The notes beneath the pieces are model-generated. The model did not search any database. It saw nothing but the letters and a program-made list of their open reading frames with translations, and was not told the origin of the DNA. The translations under genes and the position numbers were made by a program. Positions 15,243-23,014 of a stretch of 41,304 nucleotides of DNA are shown here, piece by piece (the stretch's first letter is position 1; every line of letters begins with the position of its first letter). Source of the stretch: Candidatus Omnitrophota bacterium (GTDB lineage: Bacteria > Omnitrophota > Gorgyraeia > 2-02-FULL-51-18); assembly GCA_023247915.1 (NCBI GenBank), contig JAHFFN010000011.1, positions 1 to 41,304 on the forward strand, given 5' to 3'.

Positions 15243-16952
15243 TTAATCGACCGGCATGGTCACGCGGATAATTTCTTCAAGAGAGGTAAAGCCCGCAGCG
15301 ACCTTGCGGTAGCCGTTTTCCTCTAGCGACACCATCCCCGCTTTGCGCGCTTCCATGCGAATGAGCATCATTGAGGCTTTCTGAGAAATGAGCTCCTGGA
15401 TTCTTTCGTTAATGCGCATGATTTCAAAAATAGCGATACGACCGCGATAACCGGTTTTGGCGCATTGTTCGCAGCCTTTGGGGCGATAAATAACGCCCGT
15501 AGGCGCGTGAAAGTTCTTGGGAAGATTCCCGGCGGGTTTATACGCTTCTTTGCATTGATCGCACAGACGCCGCACAAGTCTTTGCGCGACAACCAAAAGA
15601 ATCGAGGACGAAACAAAGAAAGGTTCAACGCCGATGTCGATGAGGCGATTGATGGAAGACGGCGCGTCATTGGTGTGAAGTGTGGTAAACACCAAGTGCC
15701 CTGTCAGAGCCGCCCGCACGCAAATCTGAGCGGTTTCCACGTCGCGCGTTTCACCGACGAGGATCACGTCAGGATCTTGGCGCAGAAAAGAACGCAGTGC
15801 GCTCGCAAAATTGAGGCCGATGGTTTGCTTGACCTGCACCTGATTGATGCCTGGAATTTTGTATTCGACCGGATCTTCGATGGTGACAATGTTTTTATCG
15901 GTGCCGTTGAGCTCATTCAACGCGGCGTAGAGCGTTGTGGTTTTACCGCTGCCTGTCGGGCCGGTGATTAAAATAAGTCCATACGGCTTATGAATGGCTT
16001 CTCGGTAAAAGCCGAGCTCTTCTTTTTCAAAGCCGACTTTTCCCAGATCCAGATTCATCGCCGATTTATCGAGAATACGCAACACCATTTTCTCGCCATA
16101 AATGGTGGGAATCGTCGAAACACGAAAGTCGATGTTGTGCCCTCCGACCACCGCGTTAAAGCTTCCATCTTGTGGAAGACGTTTTTCGGCGATGTCCATG
16201 CGGGATAAAATTTTGAGGCGCGAAATAAGCGGCACCATTAAATTCCGGTTGGGCGGAGAAATCTCATGCAAAACGCCATCGATACGAAAGCGCAGGCTGA
16301 TTTTATCTGCAAACGGCTCAATGTGAATATCGCTGGCACGGTCTTTAGCGGCTTGTTGCAAAATCAAGTCTGTTAGCTGAATTACCGGCGTTTTTTCGGC
16401 CGTTTTGACCATATCGCCCAAAAGCACGTCCTCGCCTAATTTTTTATCGGCGGCGGGATCCACGTCTCGGTACGATTCGGCGATGGCGGATTTTAAAAGA
16501 CCACCTTCTCCGTAACATTTATCAATCGCGCGCTCCAAGCTTGCCGAAGTGGCGATGACGGCGCGAATGTTGTAACCGGTGACTTTGCGAAGATTATCCA
16601 AAAGCATCAAGTCCATCGGGTCGGTCACGGCCACTGTCAAATAATTCAAGTTGCGATGAAGTGGAAGCGTCTGATGTTTGCGCGCAAAAGCCTCAGGAAG
16701 GATTTTGATGAGCTCGGGGTCGTCCGCGGGCTTTAAAAGCCCAGATTCTTCTGAGGCGTAAGGAATATCCAGTTGTTTGCTGAGAATAGGTACTAAATCG
16801 TTCTCAGTGATGACGCCGCTTTTGACCAGGATTTGTCCGAGTGATTGGCCGGGGGATTTTTTTTGAAGTTCGATGGCCTTGTCGAGCTGGGCCTGGGTAA
16901 GTAGGCCTTCGTTGATTAGTAATTGGCCGAGCTTAAAATACGGCTTAGCCAC
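15243..16952 (-). CDS. pilB: Type IV pilus assembly ATPase PilB/GspE
   Basis: The protein has 569 residues. It has an N-terminal GspE_N domain (about 1-145, FKLGQLLINEGLLTQAQLDK), then the secretion ATPase domain. Visible motifs are Walker A GPTGSGKTTTLYAAL near residue 335, the Asp box VTIEDPVEYKIPG, Walker B with RQDPDVILVGETRD, and the His box TTLHTNDA. A tetracysteine zinc site (CDQC near 464, CEQC near 495) is characteristic of extension ATPases and absent from PilT. The start is a GTG at 16952 whose first base is the last base of the pilQ stop (TAGTG). The ATPase powers pilin polymerisation; no PilT homologue is in the window. Confidence 0.95.
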   Translation of the reverse strand: MAKPYFKLGQLLINEGLLTQAQLDKAIELQKKSPGQSLGQILVKSGVITENDLVPILSKQLDIPYASEESGLLKPADDPELIKILPEAFARKHQTLPLHRNLNYLTVAVTDPMDLMLLDNLRKVTGYNIRAVIATSASLERAIDKCYGEGGLLKSAIAESYRDVDPAADKKLGEDVLLGDMVKTAEKTPVIQLTDLILQQAAKDRASDIHIEPFADKISLRFRIDGVLHEISPPNRNLMVPLISRLKILSRMDIAEKRLPQDGSFNAVVGGHNIDFRVSTIPTIYGEKMVLRILDKSAMNLDLGKVGFEKEELGFYREAIHKPYGLILITGPTGSGKTTTLYAALNELNGTDKNIVTIEDPVEYKIPGINQVQVKQTIGLNFASALRSFLRQDPDVILVGETRDVETAQICVRAALTGHLVFTTLHTNDAPSSINRLIDIGVEPFFVSSSILLVVAQRLVRRLCDQCKEAYKPAGNLPKNFHAPTGVIYRPKGCEQCAKTGYRGRIAIFEIMRINERIQELISQKASMMLIRMEARKAGMVSLEENGYRKVAAGFTSLEEIIRVTMPVD

Positions 16953-18598
16953 TATCTTTTAACCGCATCCAACGTTCTGCTCATTTCTTTCTCGACCAAG
17001 GGACCGACTTTATGTTTTTTGGAAGTGACCTTGGCATTTTCTTGGGCAATTTCTTCCGCGTGTGCCAACTGCGCGTCTTCCTCGATAGGATCCATTGTTT
17101 GCAGAATCGCCTCATTGCGAAATGATTTCATCATCCGGTTCATCGAAAGCGCGTCGAGAGATCCTTTGAAACTCTTTGCCGGAGCATCCAGACGAATAAT
17201 GTGTGGTGTGATAAAAATTAAAAGCTCTCGATCGAGGTCGTCATTGTTTTTATATTTAAAAGCATTCCCGATCCCTGGAATATCCCCCAACAATGGAATT
17301 TTTTTAATCGACAAAGAACGATCGCTGTCAATCAAGCCGCCAATCACAAGCGTTTCATTGTCTTTTACTTGAGCCATGGTGCGGATGGAGCGTGTTGTGG
17401 GGTCTAAAAAACTGCTAGACACCGTAGAAGTCGCCACTGTGGTCACGGAAGGCTCAAGATAGAGACCAACCGTGCTGTTTTCTTCATTGATTTGCGGAGT
17501 CATTTTAAGGCTGATGCCGGTTTCTGTGCGCTCGGCCGTGGTAGAGCTGGGCGACGAAGCCGTTGCGATCGTCGTTGTTTGGCTGGATAGGGCGGTATTG
17601 GTAGTAAGTTTAATGCTGGCCGCTTCTTTGTTCATTGTCATGACGCGAGGCCGTGCCAAGATTTTGCTTTTAGTGTCGGTTGTGATTACGCGCAATGTAG
17701 CGGTAAAGCTGCTCGCGTCCAGAGTGCCGAGCGTCAAAGTGGAGGTGCCCTGCGTTGTCGCTTTGACGCCTTGAGATTGGTTAAAAATGTTTTCCGTAAA
17801 AGGAAATCCGCTGGTTCTTGTACCCGCGGTAAACTTCCCTATCGCGCCATTAGAGCCTCCCCAATCTACCCCGTGATCTTCAAAGAGACTTCGTCGCACT
17901 TCCATGAGATACACTTCGATCATAACCTGAAGCGGAGGAACATCAATTTGTTTTAGTACTTTTTCAATATCAGAAAGTCTTTCGCGAATATCGGTAACAA
18001 TGAGGCTGTTGGTGTCCAGGTTCACAATAATCTTTCCTTGTTTGGAAAGAAGACTTGCGATCACTTTATCGATTCCCTTTTCAGCGGTAAGGTTTGAACT
18101 GGTAGAAGAGCTTGTGTCGGAGCTTGAAGAAGAACTGGTTGAGGAAGTAGCCGCGCCCAAGGAAGTAATGGTAGAGCGTCCCCCAACATCCATTGGCGAA
18201 ATGGAGACGCGAGCGTATTTTAGTTGAAAAACACGCGTCTCGAGTCCCGCTTCAGCGTCACCGGCATACACAACAAAAACATTACTGCCCTCTTTGAGAC
18301 GGTAATGCAAATCATTCGCGCGCATGATGCTGTCGAGCGCGTCTTGAATATCAACGCCCTCAAGATAAACGGTCACTTTTTTTGTTTCCACTTCCTGACT
18401 GGAAACAAAATTAAAACCTGTTTGCTGAGAAAATATTTTAAGCACTTCAACCAGCGGCGCCGAATCAAAGCTCATTGAAATTTTTCCAGGCGCCAGGGTG
18501 GTCTCGCGCGCGATGCTTTCTTGCGCGAACGAAGCGTGGGCGCTGACTCCGTAAAGAACAATAAGAAGTGCGGCGATGGCACGATAACGATTTTTCAT
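16952..18598 (-). CDS. pilQ: Outer-membrane secretin PilQ/GspD-like
   Basis: The protein has 548 residues. A signal peptide (about 1-24, ending ASFA) is followed by a STN-type domain (about 38-90, ISMSFDSAPLVEVLKIFSQQ), then a short N1/secretin-N domain interrupted by a Ser/Thr-rich loop at about 148-168. The C-terminal secretin domain (about 330-465) contains IKLTTNTALSS, GLYLEPSVTTVA, VKDNETLVIGGLI and PLLGDIPGIGNAFKYK. Around 70 residues rich in Lys and Glu follow it, beyond the usual end. No N-terminal AMIN domains are present, unlike proteobacterial PilQ. The protein forms the multimeric outer-membrane channel through which the pilus or substrate exits. It overlaps the PilP-like gene by 4 bp. 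Confidence 0.92.
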   Translation of the reverse strand: MKNRYRAIAALLIVLYGVSAHASFAQESIARETTLAPGKISMSFDSAPLVEVLKIFSQQTGFNFVSSQEVETKKVTVYLEGVDIQDALDSIMRANDLHYRLKEGSNVFVVYAGDAEAGLETRVFQLKYARVSISPMDVGGRSTITSLGAATSSTSSSSSSDTSSSTSSNLTAEKGIDKVIASLLSKQGKIIVNLDTNSLIVTDIRERLSDIEKVLKQIDVPPLQVMIEVYLMEVRRSLFEDHGVDWGGSNGAIGKFTAGTRTSGFPFTENIFNQSQGVKATTQGTSTLTLGTLDASSFTATLRVITTDTKSKILARPRVMTMNKEAASIKLTTNTALSSQTTTIATASSPSSTTAERTETGISLKMTPQINEENSTVGLYLEPSVTTVATSTVSSSFLDPTTRSIRTMAQVKDNETLVIGGLIDSDRSLSIKKIPLLGDIPGIGNAFKYKNNDDLDRELLIFITPHIIRLDAPAKSFKGSLDALSMNRMMKSFRNEAILQTMDPIEEDAQLAHAEEIAQENAKVTSKKHKVGPLVEKEMSRTLDAVKR

Positions 18599-18951
18599 GA
18601 GGCTTGACCACTCTTTTGAGGTAAAATTTGTTCTTCCCCGTCTCTGCTCAAGCGAACGCCATCCTTTTTTATTTCTACAATCTCAAATCCAGACACTTGA
18701 TCCCCGGCTTTTACCATTTTCCCGTTAATGATGGCTCGGGGTTCGAAACCTCCCCAAACAATTCCGTCCAATTTCAGCGAAGCGATTGGCGGTGCTTTTA
18801 CGGCCGTGGCTCCGGCATTCGAAGTTTCCGTAGATCCGATGCCAAAAGGATCGCGCCCAGCGGAACCTGTGTATTCCACCGCCGCCATTGACCCAGATGT
18901 CAGCAAAAGACCAAGCCCGAGAAAAATAAAATTAAAAAAGAATCGCTTCAT
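18595..18951 (-). CDS. PilP/GspC-like pilus assembly protein
   Basis: The protein has 118 residues. It has a signal peptide or N-terminal anchor (about 1-23) without a lipobox cysteine, unlike proteobacterial PilP. The mature part contains GRDPFG, then SLKLDGIVWGGFEPRAIING, KMVKAGDQVSGFEIVEIKKD and GVRLSRDGEEQIL, which is the compact beta-sandwich pattern of PilP and of the GspC homology region. Such proteins connect the inner-membrane PilMNO complex to the secretin. Position between the PilO-like gene and pilQ, with overlaps of 4 bp on both sides, supports this. The name is a fold- and context-based assignment. Confidence 0.78.
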   Translation of the reverse strand: MKRFFFNFIFLGLGLLLTSGSMAAVEYTGSAGRDPFGIGSTETSNAGATAVKAPPIASLKLDGIVWGGFEPRAIINGKMVKAGDQVSGFEIVEIKKDGVRLSRDGEEQILPQKSGQAS

Positions 18952-19469
18952 TTGGCCACAAAGATCGCGATGACCATGGACGCCTTCAGCTCCGAGCCTG
19001 TTTTACTGCGCTTAAGGCTCAACCGACTTATTTTTAAAAATTTAGAGTAGCTTTCCAAGCGACTCACAAAGTCCCCTAACTCATGATACCCGCAGTCCGC
19101 CTCTATTTTCAATAGAAGTTTATCCAGGTAAACTCCGTTCTCGGGATCCATCGGGGACATGGACGTTACCGAAAGCCCGGCATTGTTTGCCATGGAGGTG
19201 ATGGCCTCTACCGCCCATGACACTTCAGTCGAAGGCGATAAGTAACTGTCATAAGTTTTAATTTTGTCTAGATGGGATTGAATCAGAGTCGTTTTTTGCT
19301 GTTTTTGAGGCTCAATGCTTTTTTTCTTTTCAAAAATAGCTAATTCCGCGAGATCTTTTTTGATCAGCAAATTCCATCCTAGGAGACTCCCTAGGAGCAC
19401 GATCGCCGCACACACCGCGGCGACTTTGACTTCAATCGTTACTGCGGCATTGCCTCTCATGACTGGCAC
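18948..19469 (-). CDS. PilO-like pilus assembly protein
   Basis: The protein has 173 residues. A transmembrane helix lies at about 14-33 (VAAVCAAIVLLGSLLGWNLL), then a coiled-coil segment (about 35-65), then a ferredoxin-like periplasmic domain with VEAITSMANNAGLSVTSMSP and the hallmark GGYHELGDFVSRLE-type phrase, here GYHELGDFVSRLESYSKFL. This matches PilO (and GspM), which dimerises with PilN in the periplasm. It overlaps the PilMN gene by 13 bp and the PilP-like gene by 4 bp. Confidence 0.85.
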   Translation of the reverse strand: MPVMRGNAAVTIEVKVAAVCAAIVLLGSLLGWNLLIKKDLAELAIFEKKKSIEPQKQQKTTLIQSHLDKIKTYDSYLSPSTEVSWAVEAITSMANNAGLSVTSMSPMDPENGVYLDKLLLKIEADCGYHELGDFVSRLESYSKFLKISRLSLKRSKTGSELKASMVIAIFVAK

Positions 19470-20929
19470 TCCACCTGAAAAACGCCCGCGCCCTTCGAGG
19501 TACGAATGGAATTAACCCGCAATTGCGCAAAACCCTTCATCCAATCACGATCCGCCCGCAGGAAGCCGGCGGTGCGATTGGAGACGAGTAGCGCTTCGCC
19601 AGGCTCTGCCCCCGGCACTTCCCACTCCATTTTTAATGTAATTTTGTCCGGACCGCCGTTCGAACCGCGTTCTTGATAATCAATAGAGTTGAGCGTGACT
19701 TCCGGGGGAAGCAGCTTCACCAACTGATTCATCTTGGTTGTAAAATAAATGCGGCCGCCGAATACCCGATCAAAAAGTTCCAATTTTTTGGCGAGATTCA
19801 CTTCCTGAGCCTGAAGCTCTTCAATCGAAACCGCTGTCAGGCCGGAGGATTTAACTCCATTGATTTTGGCGGTCAAAAAAAGATGCACCAAAAGAAGCGC
19901 TGCAAAAATACCGCAGCCGGTAATCAAAAGCCATTTTTGAAGCACTTTATTTTCTTCGGCGGGTGTTAGCGGCGTGCTCTGCTCCACATGCTTGGAGGTA
20001 TGTTCTGGAATTAAATTAAGCCGGGAGCGCTGATGTTCATCTAGATCCCGCATGCCGAGCCCTGCGGCGACCATCACGCCGGGGCCGATAGACCCCGCTT
20101 TGAGCGTGGTGGTGGTCGCTAGGTTTCCCGCGACCACTTCAAAATCAAATTGAGAGCGTAACACCTCGCCCCATCCGCGCGCCAAGAGTTCCGGTTCGGC
20201 GCACAAAATTAAACGAACCACTTTTTCCGTTTTAAAATTTTTATAAAAATAAAAATAATTGGTCGCGAGTCTCAATTCATTGACAAGCGCGCCGCATTCT
20301 AAGTCCACCGGCATGTCTGTCGAGACGGTGACATGGCAGTCCCGCAAAAGAAGCAGCATGTGATTTTTTAAAAATGAAATGTGCGTGCTTCCATCAAAAT
20401 CCACTTCCACAACAATGGTCACTTCGTTTTCATTTCGTGGCACTGGCGGCATTGCCGCGCGAGCCAGCGAAATAGCCGCCGGTTCAATCGTGGTGATCTT
20501 AATGCCCACATCCTTACTCATTTGAATTTTGGCGTCCACCACGGCTTTTTTGGCGGCCACAAAAACAACTTTCATTTTGTGTGCGGATTTGTCCACAAAC
20601 ACATCAAAATTGTAGTAAAGATCCTTGGTATCGAGCGAAATGTATTTTTGAGCCTCAAAGCCGATGGCGCCGTGCCTCTCGGCTTTGGGAAGAATAGGCA
20701 TCTCGAAGTAACGGGCAATAACGTCGCTGCCTGGGAGACCTAGCGCCGCTTCTCCGGTGGCATCAATGCCCGCTTTTTGGATGAGTTCTCTTAAAATTTC
20801 GGGGGTGGCGTCGGTGGTGGGAATATCGGCCGAACGAACGACATCAAACTGGTTAAAATGCCGTTTGAGCTGAACAATTGAAATACGATTGTGGCCTATG
20901 TAAAGGCCAATCCCGGATCTAGGTGTGAT
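19457..20929 (-). CDS. PilM-PilN fusion protein, non-canonical ATC start
   Basis: Counted from the ATC at 20929 the protein has 490 residues. Residues about 7-320 form an actin-like PilM domain. It opens with GIGLYIGHNRISIVQLKR (the phosphate-1 motif and strand), continues with ALGLPGSDVIARYFEMP, and has VVVEVDFDGSTHISFL in the second half. A transmembrane helix at about 333-352 and a periplasmic PilN-like domain follow, including LVKLLPPEVTLNSIDY. In most bacteria PilM and PilN are separate, the N-terminal tail of PilN docking onto PilM. The first ATG in frame (20701) would remove 76 conserved residues including the nucleotide-binding strand, and no ATG, GTG or TTG lies upstream. An AAGGA ribosome site 6 nt before ATC supports initiation there, or a G-to-C error or mutation of an ATG. 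Confidence 0.85.
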   Translation of the reverse strand: MTPRSGIGLYIGHNRISIVQLKRHFNQFDVVRSADIPTTDATPEILRELIQKAGIDATGEAALGLPGSDVIARYFEMPILPKAERHGAIGFEAQKYISLDTKDLYYNFDVFVDKSAHKMKVVFVAAKKAVVDAKIQMSKDVGIKITTIEPAAISLARAAMPPVPRNENEVTIVVEVDFDGSTHISFLKNHMLLLLRDCHVTVSTDMPVDLECGALVNELRLATNYFYFYKNFKTEKVVRLILCAEPELLARGWGEVLRSQFDFEVVAGNLATTTTLKAGSIGPGVMVAAGLGMRDLDEHQRSRLNLIPEHTSKHVEQSTPLTPAEENKVLQKWLLITGCGIFAALLLVHLFLTAKINGVKSSGLTAVSIEELQAQEVNLAKKLELFDRVFGGRIYFTTKMNQLVKLLPPEVTLNSIDYQERGSNGGPDKITLKMEWEVPGAEPGEALLVSNRTAGFLRADRDWMKGFAQLRVNSIRTSKGAGVFQVECQS

Positions 20930-20940
20930 TTTTTGTCCTT
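20927..20940 (-). promoter_or_regulatory. Shine-Dalgarno and ATC start of pilMN
   Basis: Minus-strand AAGGA (20936-20940) is followed by six bases and the codon ATC (20927-20929), which is in frame with the PilM domain. It lies 14 bp after the stop of the TIGR04073-type gene. This site decides the start of the gene. Confidence 0.6.
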
Positions 20941-20943
20941 GTT

Positions 20944-21321
20944 TTAGCGGCGGTCTTCGGTCACAAACTCCGGCTGAATCGGAGAATCAAAATTACCCGT
21001 CACAGGAACCGGGAATGTCACGATTTCATAGGCGCCTAGAACTGTTCTCTTAACCGCATTTCCAAGGCCAGAAAGCGGTCCCCAGGTCACCCCGGCAAAT
21101 ACATTGTGCTCATCCCCGACATCTTCAATGCCCTTGGGAATTTCAAGCCAACCAAAAGCAAGATTGGAAATACCGCGACCTAGTTTTTTTCCGGCACCGG
21201 TGGTATAACCCTGGTCACGACCATCAAATTCCGAGTTAATGTCTGAGCAGAAACCTTGAGGAGCCAATAGGCACAGCGCAAACACTAACATAAAAACTAT
21301 TTTCCAGGAATAACGGTTCAT
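20944..21321 (-). CDS. Exosortase system-associated protein, TIGR04073-like
   Basis: The protein has 125 residues from the chosen start. A signal peptide (about 1-25, ending GFCS) precedes KLGRGISNLAFGWLEIPKGI, WGPLSGLGNAVKRTVLGAYE, IVTFPVPV and a C-terminal PIQPEFVTED. These phrases match what I know of the TIGR04073 family of small secreted proteins, first noted in genomes with exosortase. The ATG at 21321 is preferred to the one at 21327 because AAGGAG then sits 6 nt upstream instead of directly against the start. It lies between the nuclease-like genes and pilMN in one operon, which suggests an envelope role, but the function of the family is not known to me. Confidence 0.75.
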   Translation of the reverse strand: MNRYSWKIVFMLVFALCLLAPQGFCSDINSEFDGRDQGYTTGAGKKLGRGISNLAFGWLEIPKGIEDVGDEHNVFAGVTWGPLSGLGNAVKRTVLGAYEIVTFPVPVTGNFDSPIQPEFVTEDRR

Positions 21322-21336
21322 CCACATCTCCTTAGT

Positions 21337-21912
21337 TTAGAGTTCTTCAGGGTCATCCTCATCCTCGCCTGGCTCGCCTTCCGCTTCGCTTCCCGGAAAA
21401 ATTTCCGGTTCCGGCGCGGGAGTCGCTTCGGTGAGATCCTTAAAAAATTGTTCCGGCGTCAACGTTTTTAGTTCTTCTTTAAATCTCTCGATCTCAGCGG
21501 CGGTGATCGCCCCGGAAATCAGCGGGCATTTCTTTAAAACTTTTTCGTCAATATAGATCGGGCATTTCACGCGCACCGCCAGCGCCAGCGAATCCGACGG
21601 CCGCGCGTCCACCTCGTATGTCGCATCACCCGATTTTATCACAATGATGGCGTAATAACTGTTTTCACGCAAATCACTGATGATTATCTTTTGAATCTCC
21701 GCTTTCAACACCTTTAAAAACCCGACCATCAGATCATGAGTCAGTGGCCGCGGAAATTTTTCCCCCTGCATCTCAAGAGCGATCGCGTTGCCTTCGCTGA
21801 TCCCGATCCAAATGGGTACGAGTCGAGTTTTATCAACATCTTCTAGCACCACCACATACTGCGGCGCCGGAAAAAGCGGAACCAGTGACGCAATCTTAGC
21901 TTCTTTGAGCAT
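21337..21912 (-). CDS. Bifunctional nuclease family protein (DUF151/BFN)
   Basis: The protein has 191 residues. The DUF151/BFN domain covers about residues 1-130, with YVVVLEDVDKTRLVPIWIGI, SEGNAIALEMQGEKFPRPLT, HDLMVGFLKVL and DARPSDSLALAVR, the strongly conserved family core. Plant BFN homologues have reported DNase and RNase activity; the bacterial role is uncertain. The C-terminal 45 residues are very acidic and Pro-rich (PAPEPEIFPGSEAEGEPGED), a tail longer than usual. It starts 23 bp after the thermonuclease gene and precedes the TIGR04073-type gene in the same string. Confidence 0.9.
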   Translation of the reverse strand: MLKEAKIASLVPLFPAPQYVVVLEDVDKTRLVPIWIGISEGNAIALEMQGEKFPRPLTHDLMVGFLKVLKAEIQKIIISDLRENSYYAIIVIKSGDATYEVDARPSDSLALAVRVKCPIYIDEKVLKKCPLISGAITAAEIERFKEELKTLTPEQFFKDLTEATPAPEPEIFPGSEAEGEPGEDEDDPEEL

Positions 21913-21935
21913 TTATTTTCCCTTAAAATTTAATT

Positions 21936-22454
21936 CTAAACCTTTTGAGCAAAATTATCAACGAGATCGCGTGATTTCTTATTTTTTAATTTTTCTTTCC
22001 AAAGTCCCCGCTCGGCATCACGGGCTTCTTTTTGCGCGGCTTTGAGTTTGGCGTAATATTTTCCGTTAGGCGCGTAGTAACGCGCTTGTGCGTAACCGCC
22101 GCGCACTAATTCTTCATTCACGAAAGTGCCATCCGACAGATACACGTAGGCCAGCGTGCGCCCATAGCGATCCTTAGTCTCCTGATCTCCCTCCAGAAGA
22201 ACTTTCTTTCCTTTTAGGCGGGAGCGCAGGTACTCGGCCGCCTCTTTTCCATAAGGCTCCACATAAGGTTTCCACAGCTCATATTCCGGCGCATTGATTC
22301 CCAAAAGACGCACATGCTCTTTGTTATCCAAAACAACCGTGTCTCCATCAATCACGCGCGATACAACGGCCGAAGCGCGCTCGGCTTGGGCATGAGCCGG
22401 CAGCGGCAGTGAAAGAAAAATAAAAAATACAGCAGCGAGCCATCGATGCTTCAT
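21936..22454 (-). CDS. Secreted thermonuclease (staphylococcal nuclease-like)
   Basis: The protein has 172 residues with a signal peptide (about 1-22, ending AHA). The SNase OB-fold domain covers about 27-155, with VSRVIDGDTVVLDN (Ca-binding Asp residues), HVRLLGINAPEYE (catalytic Arg), DRYGRTLAYVYLSDG (second Arg) and VNEELVRGGYAQ. Family members cleave DNA and RNA outside the cytoplasm with calcium. It overlaps the NUDIX gene stop by 4 bp (ATGA). In this operon it could provide nucleotides from DNA taken up or encountered at the surface; that is speculation. Confidence 0.92.
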   Translation of the reverse strand: MKHRWLAAVFFIFLSLPLPAHAQAERASAVVSRVIDGDTVVLDNKEHVRLLGINAPEYELWKPYVEPYGKEAAEYLRSRLKGKKVLLEGDQETKDRYGRTLAYVYLSDGTFVNEELVRGGYAQARYYAPNGKYYAKLKAAQKEARDAERGLWKEKLKNKKSRDLVDNFAQKV

Positions 22455-22996
22455 AATTTAAAATGAAGCGCCCATAAAACAGCGGCCATGGTCTTGGCGT
22501 CGCGGATGACACCTTTTTGAATCATTCGAGCCGCTTCCGACAAAGAAACGGTCTCATGCTCAATCCATTCATCGTGATCAAGATTTTTTCGGCCGGCTTT
22601 CAAATCCCACGCCGCGTACAAAAACATTTCCTCATCCGAAATGCCCGGAGCCGGGAAAAAACGGCTTAAGAATTTCCACCGCCGCGCTTTAAAACCCGTC
22701 TCTTCTTCCAGCTCGCGTTTGGCGCAGGTGAAAGGCTTTTCGTTTTTCTCGATGGTTCCCGCCGGAATTTCCCGCAAGTCCCCGCGCGCGGCATAGCGGA
22801 ATTGTTTTAAAAGCAGAATATGTTTTTTATCAACAAATGGCAGGATGACCACGGCGCCAGGGTGTTTCAGAAGCTCGCGCGTGACGATTTTTTTGGGAGC
22901 CGCGTCTAAAATAAAGCGATCCTTGACCAGCTCCACGATATGCCCGCGATATATTTGTTTGGATTCGATCAGATGATAAGGCGTTTTTTTAGGCAA
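22451..22996 (-). CDS. NUDIX hydrolase, ADP-ribose pyrophosphatase-like
   Basis: The protein has 181 residues, a cytoplasmic pyrophosphohydrolase. The Nudix box GX5EX7REXXEEXGX is intact: GTIEKNE, seven residues, then RELEEETGF. The N-terminal strand YRGHIVELVKDRFIL and KHPGAVVILPFVDKKHILLLKQFRYA, followed by the PAPGISDEEMFLYAAWDL segment, are typical of the ADP-ribose/NudF branch. It starts 18 bp after the ParA-CBM48 gene and overlaps the thermonuclease gene. The exact nucleoside diphosphate substrate is not determined by sequence. Confidence 0.92.
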   Translation of the reverse strand: MPKKTPYHLIESKQIYRGHIVELVKDRFILDAAPKKIVTRELLKHPGAVVILPFVDKKHILLLKQFRYAARGDLREIPAGTIEKNEKPFTCAKRELEEETGFKARRWKFLSRFFPAPGISDEEMFLYAAWDLKAGRKNLDHDEWIEHETVSLSEAARMIQKGVIRDAKTMAAVLWALHFKL

Positions 22997-23014
22997 GAGA
23001 GTTGTGCCCCGTCG

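Noticed and set aside
15465-15971. Plus-strand open frame of 168 codons inside pilB
   Set aside because: It is antisense to the conserved ATPase core with intact Walker and zinc motifs, and has no family signature or ribosome site.
20944-22996. CRISPR, toxin-antitoxin or prophage module among the nuclease genes
   Set aside because: No direct-repeat array, no integrase or phage structural gene, and the two nuclease-type proteins belong to housekeeping-like SNase and DUF151 families.
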